64,000 nt of DNA from assembly GCA_002281535.1 (NCBI GenBank), contig NCGD01000007.1, forward strand, positions 32,814 to 96,813, in the 5' to 3' direction. The notes beneath the pieces were generated by a model that was given only the letters and a program-made list of their open reading frames with translations, ran no database searches and was not told the origin of the DNA. Source of the stretch: Sphingomonas sp. 28-63-12. Lineage in GTDB: Bacteria; Pseudomonadota; Alphaproteobacteria; Sphingomonadales; Sphingomonadaceae. Shown in pieces: positions 8,967-17,210 of the stretch (the stretch's first letter is position 1; every line of letters starts with the position of its first letter). The translations under genes were made by a program, and so were the position numbers.

Positions 8967-9024
8967 GTCTTTCCTCCTCAATATGGGCTGCCGGGAACCA
9001 GCTGCCCGCTTACGCTCATCAACT

Positions 9025-9708
9025 CTAAACCAACGACCCCCACAGTGGATTGTTCACACTTTCCAGGAATTTGCCGTGCCGCAGCGCCTCGTCCGGGCTG
9101 ACCGAAAAAATCCGCTGAGGCCGCACCACGCTGGGTGATGCCGGGGCCATCGGCGCGCCTGTGTCAACGATGTCGCTGACCAGAGTCAGCCCGATCTGGC
9201 GCCCCCCGGTCAGCTCGACATAGACTTGCGCGAGCAATTGGGCATCCAGCAGCGCCCCGTGGAGAACCCGATGACTGCGATCGATCCCAAAGCGCGAGCA
9301 CAGCGCATCGAGCGAATGCTTGGCCCCCGGGTGGCGAGTGCGCGCCATGGCGACGGTGTCGATCATTCGGTCAAGCGAGAGGATCGGGCGGCCGCTGCGC
9401 TTCAGTTCGCCGTTCAGAAAGCCGAAATCAAAACTAGCATTGTGCGCGACGAGCGGGCTGTCACCGAGAAATTCGAGCAATTCGTCGCAGTGCGCGGCGA
9501 ACAACGGCTTATCGGCGAGGAAGGCATCGCTCAGACCGTGGATCGCCTGGGCTTCGGGGGCCATGGGCCGTTCCGGGTGAAAATAGGCATGGTAGGTCTT
9601 GCCCGTCTCGACGCGGTTGAACAGTTCGACGCACCCGATTTCAACCAGCCGATCGCCATTGGAAAAACTGAGGCCGGTCGTCTCGGTATCAAAGACAATC
9701 TCGCGCAT
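9025..9708 (-). CDS. dnaQ: DNA polymerase III epsilon subunit (3'-5' proofreading exonuclease)
   Basis: A 227-residue DEDDh exonuclease. The Exo I motif is VFDTETTGL, Exo II is HNASFDFGFL, and Exo III has HRVLHGALLDAQLL with the catalytic His and Asp. The C-terminal tail would bind the alpha subunit. It is the last gene of the leftward origin-proximal operon ppsR-maf-aroE-coaE-dnaQ, eight bases after coaE. Confidence 0.95.
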   Translation of the reverse strand: MREIVFDTETTGLSFSNGDRLVEIGCVELFNRVETGKTYHAYFHPERPMAPEAQAIHGLSDAFLADKPLFAAHCDELLEFLGDSPLVAHNASFDFGFLNGELKRSGRPILSLDRMIDTVAMARTRHPGAKHSLDALCSRFGIDRSHRVLHGALLDAQLLAQVYVELTGGRQIGLTLVSDIVDTGAPMAPASPSVVRPQRIFSVSPDEALRHGKFLESVNNPLWGSLV

Positions 9709-9716
9709 AACCCTTG

Positions 9717-10310
9717 TTATTCACCCCTTGGGGCCAACAGGCAAGCGATCACCGCACGCACTGCTTCCCTGGTTTGATCGATCGGCACATCGGTGGCGAT
9801 GATGAAATCGGCGCGCGCGCGCTTTTCCGCATCCGGGGTTTGCCGCGCCAGAATTGCCGCCAGGCGATCGCTCGACTGGCCGGGCCGGGCAAGCACGCGT
9901 TCGCGCTGCACGGCTGGCGCGGCCGAAACGACCGCGATCTTGTCGACCCGCGCTTCCCCGCCGGTTTCGAACAGCAGTGGAATATCGAATACGACCAGCG
10001 GTGAGGCCGCTTGCGCCGCCAGAAATGCCGCACGTTCGACGCCGACCGCTGGATGAACGATCGCTTCCAGGCGCTTCATCGCCGGATCATTGCCGAACAC
10101 CGCCGCCCCCAGCATCACCCGATCGACTCCCTCGGGCCCGGTCGTCCCGGGAAATGCCGCCTCGATCGCCGGCACAAGCTTCCCTCCCGGACCCTGCAGT
10201 CGGTGAACCGCCGCGTCGGCATCGAACACCGGCACGCCCTGCTCAGCGAACAGCGCCGCCACGGTCGATTTGCCCATCCCGATCGATCCGGTAAGGCCGA
10301 GCGTGATCAC
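9717..10310 (-). CDS. coaE: Dephospho-CoA kinase
   Basis: Catalyses the last step of coenzyme A synthesis, ATP-dependent 3'-phosphorylation of dephospho-CoA. The 197-residue protein opens with the P-loop GLTGSIGMGKST and has the DADAAVH substrate motif and the VFDIPLLFE segment of the CoaE family. Its ATG overlaps the aroE stop codon, placing it in the tightly packed ppsR-maf-aroE-coaE-dnaQ operon. Confidence 0.95.
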   Translation of the reverse strand: MITLGLTGSIGMGKSTVAALFAEQGVPVFDADAAVHRLQGPGGKLVPAIEAAFPGTTGPEGVDRVMLGAAVFGNDPAMKRLEAIVHPAVGVERAAFLAAQAASPLVVFDIPLLFETGGEARVDKIAVVSAAPAVQRERVLARPGQSSDRLAAILARQTPDAEKRARADFIIATDVPIDQTREAVRAVIACLLAPRGE

Positions 10311-11116
10311 GCCAGCAACGCGCGCAGCGAGTCGTCATCATCGCGCGGCGGCTCGATGCCGAACAGGATTTCAAACGCCAGTGCCGCCTGGCCGATCAGC
10401 ATCTCGAGCCCATCAACCGTATCGAGATCGCGCGCCCGCGCGGCGGCCAGCAGCGGCGTTTCAAGCGGTGCATAGACCAGGTCATAGACGATCGCATCGG
10501 CGGGCAGCGGGGACAGGTCGATCACCAGCGGCGATTGGCCGATCATGCCAAGCGAACTGGCATTGACCAGCAAGGCAGCTGGCGGCAGGGGCGCGCCAAG
10601 CGGCAACGCCGCGCCTTTCAGGCCAAAACTCGCCAACAACCCCGCCGCCTTCAGGACATTGCGGTTGAGGATGGTGACATGGCCAACCCCGATCCGCGAC
10701 AAGGCAAACAACACGGCACGCGCCGCGCCGCCGGCGCCGATTACCACCACCGATGCGGTGGAGAGGTCGACCCCGGCGATCGGCGCATAAAAGCCGGCGG
10801 CATCGGTATTCGTCCCGAAGCAAACCCCCTGCTCGTCGCGCGCGACCGTGTTGATCGCACCGATCGTGGCGCGAATTCCTCCCGGATCGGCAACATGGTC
10901 GAGCGCGGCAATTTTGTGCGGCACGGTAATATTGCAGCCGCGCCACGCCGGATCGGTACGTCGGGCTTCGAAATAGTCGGCCAGCCCCGCAGGGGTGACG
11001 TGGCAGATACGATAATCGGCATCATGGCCCAGCGCCTTGAGCCAGAAACCGTGGATCAGTGGTGACTTTGAATGCGCGATCGGATCACCGATCACCTCGG
11101 CATAGGGTTGTGTCAT
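10307..11116 (-). CDS. aroE: Shikimate dehydrogenase
   Basis: NADPH-dependent reduction of 3-dehydroshikimate in aromatic amino acid synthesis. The 269 residues include the shikimate-binding SKSPLIHGFW, the catalytic-lysine motif NITVPHK, the nucleotide-binding GAGGAARAVLFAL and a C-terminal GLEMLIGQAALAFE. Both ends overlap neighbouring genes by four bases (maf upstream, coaE downstream). Confidence 0.95.
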   Translation of the reverse strand: MTQPYAEVIGDPIAHSKSPLIHGFWLKALGHDADYRICHVTPAGLADYFEARRTDPAWRGCNITVPHKIAALDHVADPGGIRATIGAINTVARDEQGVCFGTNTDAAGFYAPIAGVDLSTASVVVIGAGGAARAVLFALSRIGVGHVTILNRNVLKAAGLLASFGLKGAALPLGAPLPPAALLVNASSLGMIGQSPLVIDLSPLPADAIVYDLVYAPLETPLLAAARARDLDTVDGLEMLIGQAALAFEILFGIEPPRDDDDSLRALLA

Positions 11117-11709
11117 GACGTCATCAGTCCCCGAAGCCGCAAATAGCCGAGCACCGCAACCAGCGGCATGCCCAGAATTGTGAAATGATTGCCCTCGATC
11201 CGATCAAACAGCTGCACGCCGATCCCTTCGATCCGAAAACACCCGACACAGCCGGCAATCGCTGGCCATTCCTGATCGAGATAACCATCGATGAAGCCTG
11301 ACGACAGCGGACGCACTGTCAGGCGCGCGGTATCGACGCTCCGCCATACCGGCCGGCCATGTTCGGCGATCACCGCCGCGCTGATCAGCTTGTGTGTACC
11401 CCCCGCCATCGCGTGCAGATGATGCGCTGCCTGCGCCCGGTCGATTGGCTTATCAAGGATGGTGCCGTCGGTCAGCACCATGATCGAATCGCTGCCCAGG
11501 ACGAACGCCCCGGGGTTGGCCTGCGCGATCTTCACGGCCTTTAATTCGGCCAGGGCATCGGCAATGTCGCGGGGCGGGCGGCCCGCTGCCTGCAGCGCTG
11601 CTTTGGTGGATTCCTCGTCGACATGCGCGGGGAGCGCGAGATAATCCACCCCCGCTGAATCGAGCATCGCGCGCCGTGAAATGCTCTGCGACGCCAGGAT
11701 CAGCGTCAT
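11113..11709 (-). CDS. maf: Maf family nucleotide pyrophosphatase
   Basis: House-cleaning pyrophosphatase acting on non-canonical or modified NTPs. The 198-residue protein begins with the family signature LASQSISRRAMLDSAG, then DEESTKAALQAAGRPP, and has the catalytic VLGSDSIMVL segment. It is fused by four-base overlaps to ppsR upstream and aroE downstream. The same gene pair next to hemE is found beside the Caulobacter origin. Confidence 0.92.
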   Translation of the reverse strand: MTLILASQSISRRAMLDSAGVDYLALPAHVDEESTKAALQAAGRPPRDIADALAELKAVKIAQANPGAFVLGSDSIMVLTDGTILDKPIDRAQAAHHLHAMAGGTHKLISAAVIAEHGRPVWRSVDTARLTVRPLSSGFIDGYLDQEWPAIAGCVGCFRIEGIGVQLFDRIEGNHFTILGMPLVAVLGYLRLRGLMTS

Positions 11710-12518
11710 TGATCACTCGCCCGGTCATTAACCAGCGCGATGATCGCCGCGGCGGTCTCTTCGATCGATCGGCGGGTCACGTCAATCACGGGCCAGCCAT
11801 TATCGGCAAACATCCGCCGCGCAAACGACACTTCATGGGTGACCGATTCCTGATCGACATAAGCCGTCTCTGGCGCCTGATTGAGCGACAACAGCCGATT
11901 GCGCCGGACCTGGATCAACCGATCGGCGCTGGTCGTCAGCCCGACGACCAGCGGGTTCTTGAGCGTGAACAGCGCAGGTGGCGGCGGCACCTCGACGACG
12001 ATCGGGATATTGGCGGTTTTATACCCACGATTGGCGAGATAGATCGCCGTCGGCGTCTTTGATGATCGCGACACGCCGGCCAGGACAATATCGGCTTCTT
12101 CCCATTCCTCCGGGCCAATCCCGTCATCATGCGCAATGGTGTAATGGATCGCTTCGACCCGGGCGAAATAGGCGGCATCGAGCATATGCTGCCGGCCGGG
12201 GCGCGCTTTGGCCTGCTGGCCGAGCAACCCCGACAAGGCATCGGTCACCGAATCGAGCGGCGCAACCGCGGACAGGCCAAGTGCGCGACACTGCGCCTCC
12301 AGCGTTCGCCGGGTTTGCAGATTGACCAGGGTGAACAATACCAGCCCGGGATTTTGCGCGATCTCCTGCACGATCCGTTCGAGATGCGCTTCGCTGCGCA
12401 CCATCGGCCAGAAATGGCGGATCGTTTCAACATCGTCATATTGGGCAAGCGCGGCCTTGGCGATGTTCTCGAGCGTCTCGCCGGTCGAATCCGACAGCAA
12501 ATGAAGGTGGAGCCGCAT
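11706..12518 (-). CDS. Pyruvate, phosphate dikinase regulatory protein (PPSR/DUF299 family)
   Basis: A bifunctional serine/threonine kinase and Pi-dependent phosphorylase that switches PPDK or PEP synthase. The 270-residue form starts MRLHLHLLSDSTGETL, the usual family N-terminus. It has the P-loop GVSRSSKTPTAIYLANRGYK and the C-terminal RRSIEETAAAIIAL. The longer frame upstream to 12650 crosses the origin-like region and is not conserved-looking. This gene, once called duf299, flanks the replication origin opposite hemE in Caulobacter, as it appears to do here. Confidence 0.92.
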   Translation of the reverse strand: MRLHLHLLSDSTGETLENIAKAALAQYDDVETIRHFWPMVRSEAHLERIVQEIAQNPGLVLFTLVNLQTRRTLEAQCRALGLSAVAPLDSVTDALSGLLGQQAKARPGRQHMLDAAYFARVEAIHYTIAHDDGIGPEEWEEADIVLAGVSRSSKTPTAIYLANRGYKTANIPIVVEVPPPPALFTLKNPLVVGLTTSADRLIQVRRNRLLSLNQAPETAYVDQESVTHEVSFARRMFADNGWPVIDVTRRSIEETAAAIIALVNDRASDQ

Positions 12519-12800
12519 CAGCGGGAGGGTTCTGTGGACAACATGGGCAAAAGGGCTAGCGCAACCCGGCGCCAGCGCCAAGCGTGGGGCAGGCGGTTGA
12601 TAAACCGCCATTCGTCCACAAAGCCATCGACAGGCCAATGATCGATCCACATGCTGTGGATATCGTGCATGCTATTTCCCCCTATAAGGGCGATCGGAGC
12701 ATCTGGCCGCAGCCACCTGTTGGCATTATCGGGATTGCACCATAAGCCCCGCTATCAACGGTGCCATCACATCAACATCCTTTTATAGATTCTTTTTTAG
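12519..12800. other. Putative chromosomal replication origin (oriC) between ppsR and hemE
   Basis: No gene fits this gap. DnaA-box-like 9-mers lie at 12533-12541 (reverse TTGTCCACA), 12612-12620 (TCGTCCACA), 12643-12651 (CGATCCACA) and 12655-12663 (reverse ATATCCACA). The first and last are one mismatch from TTATCCACA, and the last two form an inverted pair. A 7-bp stem with GATA loop is at 12592-12609. The end at 12780-12800 is AT-rich (unwinding candidate) and contains a GANTC site (GATTC, 12788-12792). The flanking order hemE/ppsR-maf-aroE-coaE-dnaQ equals that around Caulobacter Cori. Promoters for hemE and ppsR must also lie here. Confidence 0.75.
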
Positions 12801-13853
12801 ATGAAGAGCAGGAGAGAGACGCTGTCCGACCAAAAGCCGTTGCTGGCGACACTGCGTGGCCAACGCCAGACTATTCCACCAATCTGGCTGATGCGCCAAG
12901 CGGGGCGGTATCTGCCTGAATATCGGGCATTGCGGGCCGCAAAGGGTGGATTTCTCGATCTCGTCAATGACAGCGATTCCGCGGCCGAGGTCACAGTGCA
13001 GCCGCTGCGGCGTTTCGGTTTTGATGGGGCGATCCTGTTTTCGGATATCCTGATGGTCCCGTCGGCCATGGGTCAGCAGCTCAGCTTCGGTGTCGGTGAA
13101 GGGCCTGCATTAACGCCCCCGCTGATCGATACGGCGCTCGCCGCGCTTGTCGCCGTGCCGGCTCGGCTCGATCCCGTCTACGCGACGGTGCGCAAGGTCG
13201 CCGCAATGCTCGATCCGCACACGACCTTTCTTGGCTTTGCAGGGAGCCCCTGGACGGTCGCCACCTATATGGTCGCTGGCCATGGCAGCAAGGATCAGGC
13301 AGAGACCCGCCGCTTCGCTTATCGCGATCCCCAGGCCTTTGGCGCGATCATCGATGCAATCACGACATTGACGATCGACTATATCGGTCAGCAGATCGAG
13401 GCCGGGGTCGAGGCGATCCAGTTGTTTGACAGCTGGTCGGGCAGCCTGTCGCCCGCGCAGTTCGAACGCTGGGTGATCGCCCCCAATGCGGCGATCACAG
13501 CGGCCTTGCATGCCCGCTATCCCGATACGCCGGTAATCGGCTTCCCCAAGGGCGCTGGCGCGAAGCTTGCGGCCTATGCGCGCGAAACCGGTGTTGATGC
13601 GATCGGGCTCGACGAAACGCTTGACCCGGCCTGGGCTGATGCGACGTTGCCGGCAGGCATGCCGGTCCAGGGCAATCTCGATCCGCTGGCCCTGATCACG
13701 GGTGGCGAGACGCTGGCGATCGCGATCGATCGGGTATTGGCCGCGTTCCCCGAACGGCCGCATGTCTTCAATCTCGGTCATGGTATTTTGCAGGACACGC
13801 CGATCGCCCATGTCGATCAGCTGTTGGCGCGTGTTCGCGGGGCAGCGGCATGA
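12801..13853 (+). CDS. hemE: Uroporphyrinogen decarboxylase
   Basis: Converts uroporphyrinogen III to coproporphyrinogen III in haem synthesis. The 350-residue protein has the N-terminal signature PIWLMRQAGRYLPEYRALR with the two substrate-binding arginines, ILFSDILMVPSAMG with the catalytic aspartate, and C-terminal FNLGHGILQDTPIAHV. An AGGAGAG element lies 10-16 bases into the frame rather than before the ATG, so the true start could be a little further in. It is the first gene to the right of the putative origin, and its stop overlaps the hemJ start by four bases. Confidence 0.95.
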   Translation: MKSRRETLSDQKPLLATLRGQRQTIPPIWLMRQAGRYLPEYRALRAAKGGFLDLVNDSDSAAEVTVQPLRRFGFDGAILFSDILMVPSAMGQQLSFGVGEGPALTPPLIDTALAALVAVPARLDPVYATVRKVAAMLDPHTTFLGFAGSPWTVATYMVAGHGSKDQAETRRFAYRDPQAFGAIIDAITTLTIDYIGQQIEAGVEAIQLFDSWSGSLSPAQFERWVIAPNAAITAALHARYPDTPVIGFPKGAGAKLAAYARETGVDAIGLDETLDPAWADATLPAGMPVQGNLDPLALITGGETLAIAIDRVLAAFPERPHVFNLGHGILQDTPIAHVDQLLARVRGAAA

Positions 13854-14305
13854 CCGGCTGGCTCGGCAATGCCTATCTCTGGGTCAAGGCAGCCCATCTA
13901 ATCTTCGTTATCTTCTGGATGGCGGGCCTGTTCATGCTGCCGCGTTTCCTGGTCTATCATCAGGAAGCTGTGCCGGGATCGCCGGAAGCGGCGGTGTGGA
14001 CCGAAAGGGAGCACAAGCTGCGATCGATCATCCTCACCCCCGCGATGATTATTGTCTGGGTGCTTGGCCTGATGCTCGCGGCACAGCGCGGGTTGTTCAA
14101 CGGGGTGTCGGGCCTGGGCTGGCTGCACATTAAGCTGCTGCTCGTGGTTGGCTTGACGGGCTATCATGGCTATATCGCCGGCTACTCCAAAAAACTTGCA
14201 GCGGGAAAAGAGGCGCTTACCGGGCGCCAGCTGCGTCTGCTCAACGAAGTCCCCGGCATTGCTGCTGCCATCATCGTGATCCTGGCGATCGTTCAGCCTT
14301 TCTGA
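13850..14305 (+). CDS. hemJ: Protoporphyrinogen IX oxidase HemJ (CopD-like membrane protein)
   Basis: A 151-residue four-helix membrane protein of the HemJ family, which oxidises protoporphyrinogen IX to protoporphyrin IX in bacteria lacking HemG or HemY. The first helix carries the family motif KAAHLIFVIFWMAGLFMLPR. Further motifs are REHKLRSIILTPAMI and HIKLLLVVGLTGYHGYI with conserved histidines. The four-base overlap with hemE, a gene of the same pathway, supports the assignment. Confidence 0.93.
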   Translation: MTGWLGNAYLWVKAAHLIFVIFWMAGLFMLPRFLVYHQEAVPGSPEAAVWTEREHKLRSIILTPAMIIVWVLGLMLAAQRGLFNGVSGLGWLHIKLLLVVGLTGYHGYIAGYSKKLAAGKEALTGRQLRLLNEVPGIAAAIIVILAIVQPF

Positions 14306-14459
14306 AGCCGGCTTGACTTGAGCCGTCGGCCCGCTTACCTCCGGATCAGTCACCACGCGCGGTTCCGTGCCGTGCGTCGGCTCTTCCTTCCAGCATCGTC
14401 GCGTTTTCGTTTCGCAGACTGACGCTCTCCCCCAAACCGTTACGACCGGAACGATCGCC

Positions 14460-15716
14460 ATGCATCTTGCAGACCTGAAAAAGAAGAAACCGGCTGAATT
14501 GGTCGAAATGGCTGAATCGCTTGGGATCGAGAGTGCATCGACGCTGCGCAAGCAGGATCTGATGTTTGCGATCCTGAAGATTCAGGCCGAAAATGGCGAG
14601 CAGATCATGGGTCTGGGCACGATTGAAGTGCTGCCTGACGGTTTCGGTTTCTTGCGCAGCCCAGAGGCCAATTATCTCGCTGGCCCCGATGACATCTATA
14701 TTTCGCCCAACCAGGTGCGCAAATTCGGTTTGCGGACCGGCGACACGGTCGAGGGCGAAATTCGCGGGCCCAAGGATGGGGAACGCTATTTTGCGCTGGT
14801 GCGACTGACATCGGTGAATTTCGACGATCCCGATGCTGTCCGCCACCGAGTCAATTTCGACAATCTGACGCCACTTTATCCCGATGAAAAATTGACGCTC
14901 GATCCGCAGGATCCGACCGTTAAGGACAAGTCGGCCCGCGTCATCGATATCGTCAGCCCGCAGGGCAAGGGCCAGCGCGCCCTGATCGTTGCGCCACCAC
15001 GGGTCGGCAAGACGGTGCTGCTGCAGAACATCGCCAAGGCAATTACCGACAATCATCCCGAAGTGTTCCTGATCGTGCTCCTCATCGACGAGCGGCCGGA
15101 AGAAGTGACCGACATGCAGCGCAGCGTGAAGGGTGAGGTGATCTCTTCCACCTTTGACGAACCCGCCCAGCGCCATGTCCAAGTCGCTGAAATGGTTATT
15201 GAAAAAGCCAAACGCCTGGTCGAGCATAAAAAGGATGTCGTGATCCTGCTCGATTCGATCACGCGCCTCGGCCGGGCCTACAACACCGTTGTGCCGTCTT
15301 CGGGCAAAGTACTGACGGGTGGTGTGGATGCCAATGCCCTGCAGCGGCCAAAGCGCTTCTTCGGTGCGGCCCGCAATATCGAGGAGGGCGGCTCGCTCTC
15401 GATCATCGCAACGGCATTGATCGATACCGGCAGCCGCATGGACGAAGTGATCTTCGAAGAATTCAAGGGCACCGGCAATTCAGAAATCGTGCTCGATCGC
15501 AAGGTAGCCGACAAGCGCATCTTCCCGGCGCTCGATGTTGGCAAATCGGGCACCCGTAAGGAGGAATTGCTGGTCGACAAGGGCAAGCTCTCCAAAATGT
15601 GGGTGCTGCGCCGAATCCTCATGCAGATGGGGACGATCGATGCGATGGAGTTCCTGCTCGACAAGATGAAGGACTCCAAGACCAACGAGGATTTCTTCGA
15701 CTCGATGAACCAGTAA
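14460..15716 (+). CDS. rho: Transcription termination factor Rho
   Basis: Hexameric RNA-dependent ATPase that terminates transcription. The 418-residue protein starts [20 protein letters not shown] (Rho N-terminal domain). It continues with the RNA-binding cold-shock-like domain ([18 protein letters not shown]), the Walker [13 protein letters not shown] near residue 178 and Walker [11 protein letters not shown] near 260. The 154 bases upstream have no gene and could serve as a promoter and leader; Rho leaders are often autoregulated, but I see no specific element. Confidence 0.97.
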   Translation: MHLADLKKKKPAELVEMAESLGIESASTLRKQDLMFAILKIQAENGEQIMGLGTIEVLPDGFGFLRSPEANYLAGPDDIYISPNQVRKFGLRTGDTVEGEIRGPKDGERYFALVRLTSVNFDDPDAVRHRVNFDNLTPLYPDEKLTLDPQDPTVKDKSARVIDIVSPQGKGQRALIVAPPRVGKTVLLQNIAKAITDNHPEVFLIVLLIDERPEEVTDMQRSVKGEVISSTFDEPAQRHVQVAEMVIEKAKRLVEHKKDVVILLDSITRLGRAYNTVVPSSGKVLTGGVDANALQRPKRFFGAARNIEEGGSLSIIATALIDTGSRMDEVIFEEFKGTGNSEIVLDRKVADKRIFPALDVGKSGTRKEELLVDKGKLSKMWVLRRILMQMGTIDAMEFLLDKMKDSKTNEDFFDSMNQ

Positions 15717-15734
15717 GTTACCGCCCAGGGAGAC

Positions 15735-16433
15735 ATGAGCATGCTGGCATTGATGGCCGCCGAACCGATGTCGATGGCCTATCTTTGGCAGCATATCCTC
15801 GCCGATTTCGCCAATATCGGCACCACCTCGGCGCTGATTGCGTTTGGCACTGTGGTGCTGCTCGATATCGCGCTGGCCGGCGATAATGCGATCGTGGTCG
15901 GGGCGCTCGCCGCCGGGCTGCCGGCCGCACAGCGGAAGCAAGTGATCTTCATCGGCATTATCGCGGCGCTGGTTTTGCGGATCATCTTTGCGATTGGCGT
16001 GCTGTACGGGCTGGAGAGCTTCAAACATTACGGTCTGGTGTTGGGCGGCGGTTTGCTGCTGCTGTGGGTGGCGTGGAAGATGTACCGTGAGCTGCGGCCG
16101 CACACCGGGGCGGCTGAGGACGATCTCGGTGGTATTCACCCGCCTAAAAGCTTCCTGGCGGCGGCCTGGGCGGTCGCGCTGGCCGATGTGTCGATGAGCC
16201 TGGACAATGTCCTGGCGGTTGCCGGCGCGGCGCGCCAGCACCCCGGCATCATGGTCATCGGGTTGATCCTGTCGGTGGCGCTGATGGGGATCGCCGCCAA
16301 CGTCATCGCCAAATATATCGAACGCTATCGCTGGATCGCCTGGTTCGGTCTAATCGTCATCGTCTATGTCGCTGGCCGGATGATCTATGAAGGCTGGTTC
16401 GATATCCAGCCGATGGTACAGGCGATCATCTAG
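15735..16433 (+). CDS. TerC family integral membrane protein (YjbE-type)
   Basis: A 232-residue protein with about seven hydrophobic helices. The two TerC motif repeats are present: LLDIALAGDNAIVVGALA early and LADVSMSLDNVLAVAGAA later, each with the paired acidic and Asp-Asn residues that bind metal. TerC-type proteins export manganese or other metals, in some bacteria at sites of secretion. The start has AGGGAGAC just upstream. It follows rho by 18 bases and overlaps the convergent ogt by four bases. Confidence 0.88.
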   Translation: MSMLALMAAEPMSMAYLWQHILADFANIGTTSALIAFGTVVLLDIALAGDNAIVVGALAAGLPAAQRKQVIFIGIIAALVLRIIFAIGVLYGLESFKHYGLVLGGGLLLLWVAWKMYRELRPHTGAAEDDLGGIHPPKSFLAAAWAVALADVSMSLDNVLAVAGAARQHPGIMVIGLILSVALMGIAANVIAKYIERYRWIAWFGLIVIVYVAGRMIYEGWFDIQPMVQAII

Positions 16434-16918
16434 ATAAGGCGCTCGGCATCGACAGCACCATAGCGCTGCTCGTGCGCGAGCAGCCACGCCTTGGTGGCTG
16501 GGCCTTCACCGCCCGAATAGGCGCCGAGTATGCCGCCAGCGGCAAGAACACGGTGGCAGGGCACGATGATCGGCAACGGATTGCGGGCACAGGCCTGGCC
16601 GATTGCGCGCGGGCTTGAATTAAGGCTGCGGGCAAGCGCACCATAGCTCAGCATATTGCCATAGCTGATCGCCATAATCCCGGCACGCAGCACGGCGCCG
16701 CGCGGGCTGGCGATCGGCACCAGCGGTAGATCGAACAGCTGACGCTCGCCGGCGAACCATTGGTCGATCTGGCGCGATGCTGCCTGCAACAGCGTTGACG
16801 TTCCACGTGAAACGGTCCGATCGCGCTCGATCGTCACAGATTCAAGGGCGTCCCCGGCCGCGACCAGGCGGATGGTGCCGATGGGCGTTGCGATAATGGT
16901 CTGTTCACGCGCATACAT
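16430..16918 (-). CDS. ogt: Methylated-DNA--[protein]-cysteine S-methyltransferase
   Basis: Suicide DNA repair enzyme that removes alkyl groups from O6-alkylguanine. The 162-residue form starts at MYAREQTIIATP and has the acceptor cysteine in IIVPCHRVLAAGG (Cys121). The helix-turn-helix segment GNMLSYGALARSL and the Asn hinge before PLPIIVPCHR fit the Ogt/AdaC class. The long upstream frame is antisense to the next gene and is not coding. A parS-like palindrome lies inside the gene at 16799-16814. Confidence 0.9.
   Translation of the reverse strand: MYAREQTIIATPIGTIRLVAAGDALESVTIERDRTVSRGTSTLLQAASRQIDQWFAGERQLFDLPLVPIASPRGAVLRAGIMAISYGNMLSYGALARSLNSSPRAIGQACARNPLPIIVPCHRVLAAGGILGAYSGGEGPATKAWLLAHEQRYGAVDAERLI
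16799..16814. promoter_or_regulatory. parS-like ParB binding site 1
   Basis: CGTTCCACGTGAAACG, 13 of 16 positions equal to the consensus TGTTTCACGTGAAACA, with the CACGTG core and outer GTT/AAC intact. It lies inside ogt. One of four such sites between 16.8 and 21.0 kb. Confidence 0.7.
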
Positions 16919-16972
16919 GATGATGGGTATGCCGGGCAGCCGGGCAATGCTCAAGTGGAGGTGGACCCCAGC

Positions 16973-17206
16973 ATGAAGATCAATGTCGAAGTAGAATGTT
17001 CGCCTGAGGAAGCGCGCCGGCTGATGGGCCTGCCCGACTTCACCCCGGTCCACGAAAAATATATCGCCACGCTGACCGAATCGATGGACGGCCATGTTAA
17101 ACCCGAAATGCTTGAGGCGGTCATGCGGAGCTGGGCGCCCATGGGTGAGGCCGGCATGAATTTCTGGCGCCAGTTGTTTGACGGGTCCGTGAAGCCGAAA
17201 AGCTGA
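16973..17206 (+). CDS. Small conserved protein, DUF6489-like
   Basis: A 77-residue acidic protein starting MKINVEVECSPEEARRLMGL and containing PDFTPVHEKYIATLTESM, then MRSWAPMGEAGMNFWRQLF. I recognise this as a short sphingomonad family, recalled as DUF6489; the family number is from memory. GGAGG lies about ten bases before the ATG. It is divergent from ogt and ends four bases before the mnmE start, so the two are probably cotranscribed. Function unknown. Confidence 0.75.
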   Translation: MKINVEVECSPEEARRLMGLPDFTPVHEKYIATLTESMDGHVKPEMLEAVMRSWAPMGEAGMNFWRQLFDGSVKPKS

Positions 17207-17210
17207 TCGC

